Shown here one piece after another: positions 1 through 8,033 of a stretch of DNA of 64,000 nt. Within the stretch, counting starts at the first letter, position 1, and every line of letters begins with the position of its first letter. The notes under the pieces are model-generated. The model saw only the letters and a list, made by a program, of their open reading frames with translations. It was not told where the DNA came from and searched no databases. Location of the stretch: the NCBI RefSeq assembly GCF_001650915.1, contig NZ_LXYO01000037.1:115778-179777 (forward strand), in the 5' to 3' direction. The translations under genes were made by a program, and so were the position numbers. This stretch comes from Marinobacter sp. EhC06 (GTDB lineage Bacteria > Pseudomonadota > Gammaproteobacteria > Pseudomonadales > Oleiphilaceae).

Positions 1-336
1 CATCCGGAACCCCGCAACATCCGGGTCAACCGGCGTTGAGAACCGGGCCTTGATGTTGGCCACAAGTTCGTCCGAAAGCACCTCATCCGCATCCAGATCC
101 AGCACCCAGTCATTTCGGCACAGGCTCGCGGCAAAAGCTTTCTGGCAGGCAAACCCCTGCCAGTCGTTATGAACAAACCGGGCGCCCGCCGCTTCTGCAA
201 TTTCTCGGGTTCGGTCAGTGCTCCCGGAATCAACTACGATAACCTCATCGACCCAGCCAGAAACCTTCGCCAGGGATTCCGGCAATCGCAGTTCTTCGTT
301 CTGGGTGATGTAATAAACGGACAACGGCAGCTTCAT
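1..336 (-). CDS. Glycosyltransferase family 2, WaaE/KdtX-like (5' part only)
   Basis: The first 112 codons of a gene that runs off the left edge. Reading from the ATG at 336, the product starts MKLPLSVYYITQNEE and contains VVDSGSTDRT and a DLDADE motif (DXD, nucleotide-sugar and metal binding). This layout is typical of the WaaE/KdtX/LgtF branch of GT2, which adds a glucose or similar sugar to the LPS inner core on the cytoplasmic side. The same motifs recur in the C-terminal half of the fused gene at 2786-4795, so the locus holds two paralogues. It is divergent from manC, with a 132-bp gap. The acceptor sugar cannot be told from the sequence. Confidence 0.85.
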   Translation of the reverse strand, partial: MKLPLSVYYITQNEELRLPESLAKVSGWVDEVIVVDSGSTDRTREIAEAAGARFVHNDWQGFACQKAFAASLCRNDWVLDLDADEVLSDELVANIKARFSTPVDPDVAGFRM

Positions 337-468
337 CACAATTCCTGGTGTCAAGGCAATCAGTTTACGGACTGGTCAGAACAATATCATGGTTGCCTTA
401 TGATAAGATGACGCGCCTGATTTTGATGTTTTACTTGGCATTCTTTAACTCAAGCCCGGAGTGTACAG

Positions 469-1890
469 ATGATTCACCCCGTCATTATGGCTGGCGGTAC
501 CGGCTCACGCCTTTGGCCGATGTCGCGCCAGCTGAATCCGAAGCAGTTCCTGAAACTGACCAACGGCCCCCTGTCGATGTTGCAGGCCACCGTTGCGCGG
601 CTTGAGGGCATGGACGCAGCAAACCCTCTACTGATCTGCAACGAGGAACACCGGTTCCTGGCTGCGGAACAAATGCGGCAATCCGGTCACGAAGATACGC
701 GGATCATCCTGGAGCCCTGCGGCCGTAATACAGCACCGGCGATTGCATTGGCAGCACTGCAGCTGACCGAGGCCGCCGAAAACGACGCCGACGATCCTCT
801 GATGCTGGTATTGGCAGCCGACCACCTGATCAAGGACGTCACGGCTTTTCAGGAAGGGGTGAAGAAAGCCATTCCGCTGGCGCGGGAAGGGAAACTGGTC
901 ACCTTCGGCATTGTCCCGAACCATCCGGAAACCGGCTACGGCTACATCCATCGTGGCACCGAACTGGGCCCTGACAGCTACCTGGTGGACAAGTTTGTCG
1001 AAAAGCCGGACCAAGCGACCGCCAATGGCTACCTGGATTCCGGCGAGTACCTCTGGAACAGCGGGATGTTCCTGTTTGGTGCCCGTCAGTACCTCGAGGA
1101 GCTGGAAGCCCATCGCCCGGATATCCTGGCCGCGTGCCGTGCCGCCATCGCAGACACCGCCGATGACCTGCACTTCACGCGAATCAACGCCGAACGCTTC
1201 GCCGAATGCCCGTCAGACTCGGTGGACTACGCCGTCATGGAGAAGACCGACAAGGCCGCCGTGGTCTCCCTGGATGCCGGCTGGAGCGATATCGGCTCCT
1301 GGTCCGCGCTCTGGGAAGTCAGTGACAAGGACGCGGACGGCAACAGCCTGACCGGCGACGTAATTACCCATAACACCGCCAACACGCTGATCCGTGCCGA
1401 TAGCCGGCTGGTGGCAACGGTTGGCGTGGACAACCTGGTGGTTATCGAAACCAAGGATGCCGTGCTGGTTGCCCATAAAGACAGCGTTCAGGACGTCAAA
1501 ACCGTGGTGGAGCGAATCAAGACCGATGGCCGCCACGAACACATGAACCATCGGGAAGTCTACCGACCCTGGGGAGTGTACGATTCCATCGACAACGGCG
1601 CCCGCTACCAGGTCAAACGCATCACGGTAAAACCCGGCGCCAAGCTCTCTGTGCAGATGCATCACCATCGAGCCGAGCACTGGATCGTGGTCAGTGGCAC
1701 CGCCCGGGTCACCAACGGCGAGAAAACCTATCTGGTCACCGAGAACCAGTCCACCTACATTCCGATTGGCCAGGTGCACTCGCTGGAGAATCCGGGGGTC
1801 ATCGACCTGGAACTGATCGAAGTCCAGTCGGGCTCTTACCTGGGTGAAGACGACATTGTTCGTTACGAGGATCGGTACGGCCGGAAATGA
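469..1890 (+). CDS. manC: Mannose-1-phosphate guanylyltransferase / mannose-6-phosphate isomerase
   Basis: Bifunctional type II PMI/GMP enzyme of 473 aa, the usual length for ManC/AlgA/XanB. It makes GDP-mannose from mannose-1-phosphate and interconverts mannose-6-P and fructose-6-P, supplying activated mannose for glycans. The N-terminal pyrophosphorylase signature GGTGSRLWPMSR is at residues 9-20, and FVEKPD (lysine contacting the sugar phosphate) is at about 176-181. The C-terminal cupin domain has the HHH metal cluster at about 398-400. The ATG at 469 has a CCGGAG ribosome-binding site. Its last codons overlap the acyltransferase start by 4 nt (ATGA), so the two are translationally coupled. 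ManC and AlgA cannot be told apart from sequence alone; the LPS context favours ManC. Confidence 0.93.
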   Translation: MIHPVIMAGGTGSRLWPMSRQLNPKQFLKLTNGPLSMLQATVARLEGMDAANPLLICNEEHRFLAAEQMRQSGHEDTRIILEPCGRNTAPAIALAALQLTEAAENDADDPLMLVLAADHLIKDVTAFQEGVKKAIPLAREGKLVTFGIVPNHPETGYGYIHRGTELGPDSYLVDKFVEKPDQATANGYLDSGEYLWNSGMFLFGARQYLEELEAHRPDILAACRAAIADTADDLHFTRINAERFAECPSDSVDYAVMEKTDKAAVVSLDAGWSDIGSWSALWEVSDKDADGNSLTGDVITHNTANTLIRADSRLVATVGVDNLVVIETKDAVLVAHKDSVQDVKTVVERIKTDGRHEHMNHREVYRPWGVYDSIDNGARYQVKRITVKPGAKLSVQMHHHRAEHWIVVSGTARVTNGEKTYLVTENQSTYIPIGQVHSLENPGVIDLELIEVQSGSYLGEDDIVRYEDRYGRK

Positions 1891-2792
1891 GCAAGCTCAA
1901 GTATTTCATCATTGCCGGGCTGCTCAGGATTGCCGGCTGGTTATCCCTTGCCGGCGCCCAGCGGGTGGGTCGTTTCGTGGGTTATCTGGTCTGGCGACTG
2001 CCTACCAAGTCACGCCAGGTAACCGACATTAACCTGTCCATTTGCCTCCCCGAGCTTTCAGACACCGAACGCGCGGTTATGTCAAAGAGATCCCTGGCCC
2101 AGACCGGCATGACCATGCTCGAGGTCCCCCTGATGTGGGAATGGCCGGTGGAAAAATGCCTTGGCCTGATCCGGGAAACCGAGGGGCTGGAACTGATCGA
2201 CAAGGCCATGGCCGGCGACAAGGGGCTGATCCTCCTTGCGCCGCACCTGGGCAACTGGGAACTGGCCGGGCTGTTCTTCTCATCGCGTTACAAAATGGCA
2301 GCGCTTTACAGCCCACCGAATATGCCCGAATTCGAAGACTATATGATCAAGGTTCGCGGCCGGCTTGGCTCAGAACTGGTCCGGGGCGACCGTCGTGGCC
2401 TGGCCCGACTTGCCTCGATTCTCCGGGAAGGCGGTGTTGCCGGGATTCTGCCGGATCAGTCACCCCGGGGTAAAGGCAACGCCTTTGCTCCTTTCTTTGG
2501 CATGGAAGTGAAGACCATGACCCTGGTGTCCAAGCTTATCCAGCGCACTGGCGCCAACGTGCTGATCACCTATGCGGAACGCCTGCCCGATGCTTCCGGA
2601 TTCCGGATCGTCGTGCGCGAGACCGGCCCGGGCCTCGGCGACAAGGACCCTGTGGCCGCAACCACGGCCATGAATCACGCCATCGAACAATGCGTGCGAG
2701 AAATCCCCGAGCAGTATCAGTGGGAGTACAAGCGCATGCGCCATCGACCACCCGGCGAAATCAACCCCTACAACCCGGATCGCGTATGCTGA
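1887..2792 (+). CDS. LpxL/HtrB-family lipid A acyltransferase
   Basis: Protein of 301 aa with an N-terminal hydrophobic segment (residues about 6-22) and the HX4E acyltransferase motif HLGNWE at 120-125. This is diagnostic of the LpxL/LpxM family, which transfers a secondary acyl chain from acyl-ACP to lipid A at the inner membrane. A second conserved block reads GVAGILPDQSPRGKG. The start overlaps the manC stop by 4 nt, and the stop overlaps the start of the ligase fusion by 7 nt, so three genes are likely co-translated. I cannot tell which acyl position it serves. Placement between sugar-nucleotide and ligase genes suggests a role in lipid A or lipid-linked glycan maturation. Confidence 0.88.
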   Translation: MSKLKYFIIAGLLRIAGWLSLAGAQRVGRFVGYLVWRLPTKSRQVTDINLSICLPELSDTERAVMSKRSLAQTGMTMLEVPLMWEWPVEKCLGLIRETEGLELIDKAMAGDKGLILLAPHLGNWELAGLFFSSRYKMAALYSPPNMPEFEDYMIKVRGRLGSELVRGDRRGLARLASILREGGVAGILPDQSPRGKGNAFAPFFGMEVKTMTLVSKLIQRTGANVLITYAERLPDASGFRIVVRETGPGLGDKDPVAATTAMNHAIEQCVREIPEQYQWEYKRMRHRPPGEINPYNPDRVC

Positions 2793-4795
2793 ACCCCACA
2801 CTGGCCTTCCATGCACTGTTGATCATCGGGTTTGGCGGCGCACTCCTGTCTTCCAGCATCCTGGCCGGCGCCACCCTGTTGCTTGCCATTGCCGGAATGG
2901 TGCTCAGTGCTCGGAAATCACTGTATAAAACCGGTTGGGACAAGCCCAAAGAGCTCAGGCTGCTGCACTTTTCCTTCTGGTTTTTCGTTCTGGTGAGCTT
3001 TCTGTCCTGGGCCCTGGAAGGCTTTGATTATGAGGGTGGAAAAACGTTTGGCACGCACGCCCGGTTTATCCTGTTCTGGCCACTCATTGTTGCCATTAGC
3101 TATGCCCGGATCGGCGCCCGAACCACCTTCGCAGCCTTCGGACTGATGGCAGTATCAATCATAGGAATTTTTCTCGTGACCGTTGCCGCCCGCCAGGGCG
3201 CGCTTGGGCAGGTGCTGAATTCCCGTTTCGGTGGCGGGATCAATCCCATCAGCTTTGGCAATCTCGCCCTCCTGGGCGGCATGTTGACGATCGTTGCTGC
3301 CATGTTTTTTATCCGGGACAAACGGGTAGGCCTGGCGATACTCTTTTTCACGGGTGGAACGGCTGCGGTCCTGACATCCATGCTGTCTGAAACCCGCAGC
3401 AACCTGGTTGCTCTGCCATTTCTTCTGGTCGTGCTCGTACCACTGCTCAGCAAAAGGCTTCGAGTTGCCGGATTGATCGTTGTGCCACTGCTCGTCGCCG
3501 GCGCTATCATCACCAGCGACCGCATGTCCAGTTCACTCAATGGCTTGCTTCACAACGGGCACCTGGATTCAGGCATGGAAATTCGGCTGGAAGTCTGGGG
3601 GCAGGCCTTGAATATGCTCAGCGACAACCCCTGGACGGGCGCAGGCCTCGGCGGATACACCCATAAAATTGAAGCAGAAGTCGCAGATGGCAATCTGCCG
3701 AAATACTTCCTGGACTGCTGCACCGGGCATGCCCATAACGATCTGCTGAACAACGCCGCAACCAGCGGCATTCCGGGCATTCTCAGCTGGGCCCTGTTGA
3801 TTTTCATTCCGCTGACCATCTTTGCCAGAAACCTGTCCAGCCGCCACGCAGCCACGGCGCACCTTGCGGCGGCTGGCTGCATGGTCTCCATTGGGTACTT
3901 TTTCTTTGGCCTGACCGAAGCCACCTTCAATCGGACTCTGTTCCTCACCTTCTACCTGCTTGCGGTGGCCTCTATCGCCTCGGCTATGTTCACAGAGTTG
4001 AGCGCGTCCTATGTTCGAAACAGGGCCCGCAAGGTTTCAGCGACCATTATTACGAAAAACGAAGAAGACCACATTACCGACTGCCTGAAGTCAGCGAGGC
4101 TGGTCGCAGACGAAATCATCGTCCTGGATAGTGGCAGTACTGACAGAACTGTCGAGCTGGCCCGAGAGCTGGCCGATGTTGTTGAAGTCACCGACTGGCC
4201 GGGTTTTGGCATCCAGAAACAGCGCGCACTTGAGAAAGCGACCGGTGAGTGGGTACTGTCACTGGATGCCGATGAGCGCGTCACACCCGAGCTGGCAAGG
4301 GAGATCAATGATCACCTGGCAGATCCCGATGCAGACGCCTACAAGCTCCCCTGGGCGGTAACAATATATGGCAGCCGCCTGGATTTCGGGCGCAGCGGCC
4401 GAGCCCCGCTTCGGCTGTTCCGCAGGGAAGGTGTGAGCTTTTCCGACGCCCTGGTTCACGAACGCATACTGATCCCGTCCGGTCGCAAAATCAAAACCCT
4501 GAGAGGCCGGCTCACGCACTACACACACCGGGATTTTGGCCACTCGCTGGAGAAGAGCGCGAAGTATGCCTGGCTTGGTTCTCTGGAGAAGCATCGTAAA
4601 GGCAAGAAGACCCGCACCATGATCTACCCCACTTTGCGGGGCCTGATGACGTTTGTGCAGGTATATTTCATTCGGTTCGGTTTTCTGGACGGCGCTGTGG
4701 GTTATCTGACGGCGGTTACCTATGCGCAGGTAACGTTCAACAAATATGCCGGGTTATGGACTCTGGACAGACCGGCCCGCTTCGAAAAGTCGTGA
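2786..4795 (+). CDS. Fusion: O-antigen ligase/polymerase-like membrane domain + WaaE-like GT2 glycosyltransferase
   Basis: A 669-aa protein with two families in one chain. Residues about 1-410 are a multi-pass membrane domain with the Wzy_C/WaaL hallmark. A large periplasmic loop carries HAHND at about 315-319 (the WaaL-type catalytic histidine region), followed by ATSGIPG and more helices. From about residue 416 a complete GT2 domain follows: SATIITKNEEDH, DSGSTDRT, then DADE at about 494-497. Family knowledge says WaaL joins undecaprenyl-linked glycan to lipid A-core in the periplasm, while WaaE-type GT2 works in the cytoplasm. A single protein therefore seems to span both reactions. The ATG at 2786 was chosen because it overlaps the upstream stop by 7 nt. 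The 3' end overlaps the convergent gene by 42 nt. A sequencing frameshift is unlikely because the frame is open throughout. Confidence 0.85.
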   Translation: MLNPTLAFHALLIIGFGGALLSSSILAGATLLLAIAGMVLSARKSLYKTGWDKPKELRLLHFSFWFFVLVSFLSWALEGFDYEGGKTFGTHARFILFWPLIVAISYARIGARTTFAAFGLMAVSIIGIFLVTVAARQGALGQVLNSRFGGGINPISFGNLALLGGMLTIVAAMFFIRDKRVGLAILFFTGGTAAVLTSMLSETRSNLVALPFLLVVLVPLLSKRLRVAGLIVVPLLVAGAIITSDRMSSSLNGLLHNGHLDSGMEIRLEVWGQALNMLSDNPWTGAGLGGYTHKIEAEVADGNLPKYFLDCCTGHAHNDLLNNAATSGIPGILSWALLIFIPLTIFARNLSSRHAATAHLAAAGCMVSIGYFFFGLTEATFNRTLFLTFYLLAVASIASAMFTELSASYVRNRARKVSATIITKNEEDHITDCLKSARLVADEIIVLDSGSTDRTVELARELADVVEVTDWPGFGIQKQRALEKATGEWVLSLDADERVTPELAREINDHLADPDADAYKLPWAVTIYGSRLDFGRSGRAPLRLFRREGVSFSDALVHERILIPSGRKIKTLRGRLTHYTHRDFGHSLEKSAKYAWLGSLEKHRKGKKTRTMIYPTLRGLMTFVQVYFIRFGFLDGAVGYLTAVTYAQVTFNKYAGLWTLDRPARFEKS

Positions 4796-5866
4796 CCCCC
4801 GAAGGAGCGTTGTTTCCACGCCGACGCTCCTGAACATACTTCTTATTTCGTCATAGTAGGGTAGCCGCGCACCAAGTGCGGCATCATCAATCTGGAAAAC
4901 CCGGATTTCCGGGAAAATCTTTTTCAGAGTGAACAGAGCCGTTGAAGCAAAGCTGTAGAAAGCCAGATACGTTTCTCCGGACAGAGCTACCTCGACCTCT
5001 ATCGGACGACCGGCCTGTCGTATCTCGAGCGGAAATTCTGCAAGCAACTTCTCCAACTCTTCCCGGCTTTCCTTACGGTGCATAAAGTACACCACGCGGC
5101 TCTCAGGATGACGTTCCACCACGTGCTGAATTTGCAGTCTCAGTTGCTGGAGCCGATCTTCACCACCGAAGGGCTGGCCAAGAAACCCGACCATGGGCAT
5201 CTGGCTACTGTCACGGGCCGATGTTTTGAAGGTTCTGCGAAACACCGGGAAATCATGAACCTGCACCTGAACGAGCTCGGAGCTCTGTAACGGGAAGAAC
5301 GTGAAGAAAGCGATCACCTCCGGAACAACGCGATGAATCCGGATTCCCATGGTTCTCAAAAGCCGTTTTTTTGCCGGTGAAATCCGGGAGGCGATACCCT
5401 CGTCGTGAATGGCGTGGTAGTAGGTTACTGTCGCCAGGCCGTCATCCACGAAAATCAGCTGCTCGCTATCGAATCCCCGATAAAATACTTCGTGGATCCA
5501 GCTGGATTTGTTCCCGATAAACAACCTTTCAATTTTTCGTCGCGAAAGTCTATTGGCAACGGCACCGAGACGAAGATAAAAGGAACTTTTTTTCAGATAG
5601 ATAGTTTCAATGCCCTGCCACCCCAGGGCTTCGACCAGGAAGGCCATTTGCCCCTCGGTCTCCCGGTTATCAGGTCGGGCAATGACGAGAAGTGTTGTTT
5701 CGGCGCTGCAGCCATAATGGTGGCGAGCCTCGGAGCAGCTGATCAGCTGGAGGGGGGTGCTCGCAACAAAGACATTGATAGGAATGGCGGCGCTGCTCAA
5801 ATCATTCGTTTCCCGATCCGGATCATCGAAGAAGCTATCCTGAGCTTTCCGGCGCCATGCGTGCAA
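4754..5866 (-). CDS. Sialyltransferase-like glycosyltransferase (GT52/polysialyltransferase-like)
   Basis: About 370 aa. The N-terminal region reads NVFVASTPLQL, a typical opening of GT52 and bacterial polysialyltransferase-like GT-B enzymes. FVDDG lies mid-protein, a basic-residue patch YFMHRKES follows, and FYSFASTALFTL comes near the C-terminus. These correspond in order to the core blocks of LOS alpha-2,3-sialyltransferases. The donor may be CMP-sialic acid or another CMP-nonulosonate, but no nonulosonate synthesis genes are in the window. The longest frame begins with TTG at 5866 and overlaps the upstream gene by 32 nt. A second TTG at codon 23 (5800) starts closer to the conserved domain and may be the true start. 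No signal peptide, so a cytoplasmic-face enzyme is expected. Family assignment is by eye only. Confidence 0.65.
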   Translation of the reverse strand: MHAWRRKAQDSFFDDPDRETNDLSSAAIPINVFVASTPLQLISCSEARHHYGCSAETTLLVIARPDNRETEGQMAFLVEALGWQGIETIYLKKSSFYLRLGAVANRLSRRKIERLFIGNKSSWIHEVFYRGFDSEQLIFVDDGLATVTYYHAIHDEGIASRISPAKKRLLRTMGIRIHRVVPEVIAFFTFFPLQSSELVQVQVHDFPVFRRTFKTSARDSSQMPMVGFLGQPFGGEDRLQQLRLQIQHVVERHPESRVVYFMHRKESREELEKLLAEFPLEIRQAGRPIEVEVALSGETYLAFYSFASTALFTLKKIFPEIRVFQIDDAALGARLPYYDEIRSMFRSVGVETTLLRGSRLFEAGRSVQSP

Positions 5867-6914
5867 GTTCCTTACGCAAGCGGCGCCTGACTTTCATTTT
5901 GCGCAACAGGTTTATCGGCTTGCGTTTGAGTTGGCTGCGCTTGTTAGTCAGGAAATCCTCAACCGCATCCAGAACCCGTCCGCTCGACCGACCATCCCTG
6001 AAGCTGTGTAGCTGGTCGCAAAGGGCTCGTGTTTCCTTCATCAGGGTATCGGGATACTGCACAGCCTCTTCCAGCGCTGGCTCAACATCCTCCACTTCCT
6101 GGACGTCGATCAGATAAGGGCCCGGCATTTTGGTCCTGAAGGTAACCACCGGGCGATCCAGAAACATGAATTCGAACATGATGGACGAGGTATCGCACAG
6201 CATCACATCTGCCTGCGGCAGCAGAGGCAGCAGATCTTCATCGCTCTCGACAAAACGAAGGTTATCGCCGCTCAGCTTGCGATACTGGTCCACTACCACG
6301 GGATCCATCTTCGGATGCAGGGTTACAATGAACTTCCAACGCCCATTCCTCGACAGCTCGCCGATTTTCTCCACCAGATCCGGAGCAGAAGTAACGGATC
6401 GGCTGAACGTTGAGGCGTAAAATACAACTGGCAACTCGTTTTCCGCGTGGCTTCTCTTACCCTTCTCGGGCTGCGATAACAGCGGATCCAGTTTCGGCCA
6501 GCCAGTATGGGCAACCCCGAAATGCTGGTATTGGGCCGCCAGCTCACGGAATTTTTCCGTGTCTTTGACGGCATGCGTACAGTAGAGATCAAACCATCCA
6601 CGAATGCGGTAATGATCACTTTCATCCTCGCTGCTATGGCCACGCTTGTTGCGGGCCATGCCGTGAAATACCTCGACCTTGATTCCGGGAAAAAAATAAG
6701 GCACCCAGTCCCCGGGCACAAAGGTCGCATCGGCGTTGTATTCCATAACCTCTTTGACGCTGCCAAGGCGGCGCTCGTCGGGCCGAAGTGGCGATGTTGA
6801 GCATCCTGCAACGAACCAGGCCGCCTCGTCACCCCGGCGCCGAATCTCATCCTGAAGAGGGCGCAGGATTGAATAGGAATAGGGTTGGTTAACAAAAAAC
6901 AGATACCGCCGCAT
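5835..6914 (-). CDS. CDP-glycerol glycerophosphotransferase family protein (TagB/TagF-like)
   Basis: A 359-aa protein with the core signatures of the CDP-glycerol:polyglycerophosphate transferase family. These are VFHGMARNKRG at about 83-93 (catalytic-histidine-type block), TGWPKLD, then CDTSSIMFEFMFLDRPVVTF in the C-terminal half. In Gram-positives this family builds teichoic acid; in Gram-negatives members add glycerol-phosphate or similar units to capsule or LPS glycans. The C-terminus is strongly basic (RKMKVRRRLRKE), suggesting peripheral attachment to the inner membrane. The ATG at 6914 abuts the TGA of the GT4 gene. No CDP-glycerol synthesis gene (tagD-like) is in the window, so the donor is unproven. 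Confidence 0.85.
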   Translation of the reverse strand: MRRYLFFVNQPYSYSILRPLQDEIRRRGDEAAWFVAGCSTSPLRPDERRLGSVKEVMEYNADATFVPGDWVPYFFPGIKVEVFHGMARNKRGHSSEDESDHYRIRGWFDLYCTHAVKDTEKFRELAAQYQHFGVAHTGWPKLDPLLSQPEKGKRSHAENELPVVFYASTFSRSVTSAPDLVEKIGELSRNGRWKFIVTLHPKMDPVVVDQYRKLSGDNLRFVESDEDLLPLLPQADVMLCDTSSIMFEFMFLDRPVVTFRTKMPGPYLIDVQEVEDVEPALEEAVQYPDTLMKETRALCDQLHSFRDGRSSGRVLDAVEDFLTNKRSQLKRKPINLLRKMKVRRRLRKELARMAPESSG

Positions 6915-8033
6915 TCAGGCCCTGCCCGTGAGTGCTTTGTAAAGCTCACCCGTCTCCCTGACGGTCTGTGAGGTGTGAAAATCCCGGGCTATCCGTTGCC
7001 TCGCAGCTTGCCCAAGGGAGGCCGCCAGTTCCCTGTCGCGGTACAGCCGCTCGATGGCCGCTGACAACTCAGGCGCATTTTCCGGCGGGACTACCACCCC
7101 ACTGACACCATCTTCCACTAGCTCTGGCATGCCACCGACATTGGTCACCACCGGTGCAACCCCATAGACCATAGCCTCGATAACCGCTCGAGGCAGCCCC
7201 TCCCTTTCCTTCGAAGGAAGCACAAACACATCGCTAGCTGCAGCAATGGCCGGCGCATCGGTACGGAACCCTGTGAAGTGGATGCGTTCGGGGTGAGACG
7301 CGGCAGCAGCCAGCGCCTGAATCTCATCGTTTTCAATGACATCCCCGACCAGCAACAAATGCGCATTCACATCCTCTGGCAACTTATCCACAGCGTCTAT
7401 AAGGTCGTCGAAGCCTTTTCGAGGGCTATTGCGTCCGGTGCAGCACACCACAAAGGCGTCTTCAGGAACGCCAAACTGGGTCAGATCAGCCTTGGGCGAT
7501 TGATACCAGTCCAGGTCATGTCCCTTGTAGATTCGTTGAAGTTTTCTTTCAGGGATGTGCATCCACAGGAACCGAAGGCTCGCGAGGTAATTCTTGATGG
7601 CATCGGCAACACAGACAATCTTGCTGACGCGTGGGTGGAGGAACGTAATCCAGGACTCCGGATTGAGGAAGCTGATGTTACCGATCACACCGCGATAGGC
7701 GACGATCTTGATATCTGTGCCCCGGGAAGCGCGCAGCCCGCAGGCCAGCGCTCGGGGATTATAAGCGTGAATGACATCATACTTTTTCTTCGCCAGTTGT
7801 TGGCGGATGGCTTCAGTGCCTTCTTTGTCAAAGCGGTTCTTCAAGGCCATCGGACAGGCAACCATGCCCTCGTCGACCAGACGCTGATAATTCCTGCCCT
7901 TGGGGTTACACATGACGTCGACGTCGAATCCGGCCTTTCTGAGTCCGATAAAGAGTTCAGTCTCCGGACGATCACAGGCATCCGTAAGACAAAGTATCGA
8001 CGGAAGCGATCCGCCCTGTTGTGGATGGGTCAA
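6915..8033 (-). CDS. Glycosyltransferase family 4
   Basis: A 372-aa GT-B glycosyltransferase. The N-terminal half has a Rossmann-like start (SILCLTDACDRPETELFIGLRKAGFDV, shown in part). The C-terminal half has the GT4 core CCTGRNSPRKGFDDLIDA and the EX7E-type block SKEREGLPRAVIEAMVYG before VVTNVGGMPELV. Retaining transfer from a nucleotide sugar to a glycan acceptor at the inner face of the membrane is the family role; the sugar is unknown. The TTG at 8033 is supported by a GGGGAA ribosome-binding site 7 nt upstream and by a 4-nt TTGA overlap with the stop of the kinase gene, which points to coupling. Confidence 0.87.
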   Translation of the reverse strand: MTHPQQGGSLPSILCLTDACDRPETELFIGLRKAGFDVDVMCNPKGRNYQRLVDEGMVACPMALKNRFDKEGTEAIRQQLAKKKYDVIHAYNPRALACGLRASRGTDIKIVAYRGVIGNISFLNPESWITFLHPRVSKIVCVADAIKNYLASLRFLWMHIPERKLQRIYKGHDLDWYQSPKADLTQFGVPEDAFVVCCTGRNSPRKGFDDLIDAVDKLPEDVNAHLLLVGDVIENDEIQALAAAASHPERIHFTGFRTDAPAIAAASDVFVLPSKEREGLPRAVIEAMVYGVAPVVTNVGGMPELVEDGVSGVVVPPENAPELSAAIERLYRDRELAASLGQAARQRIARDFHTSQTVRETGELYKALTGRA

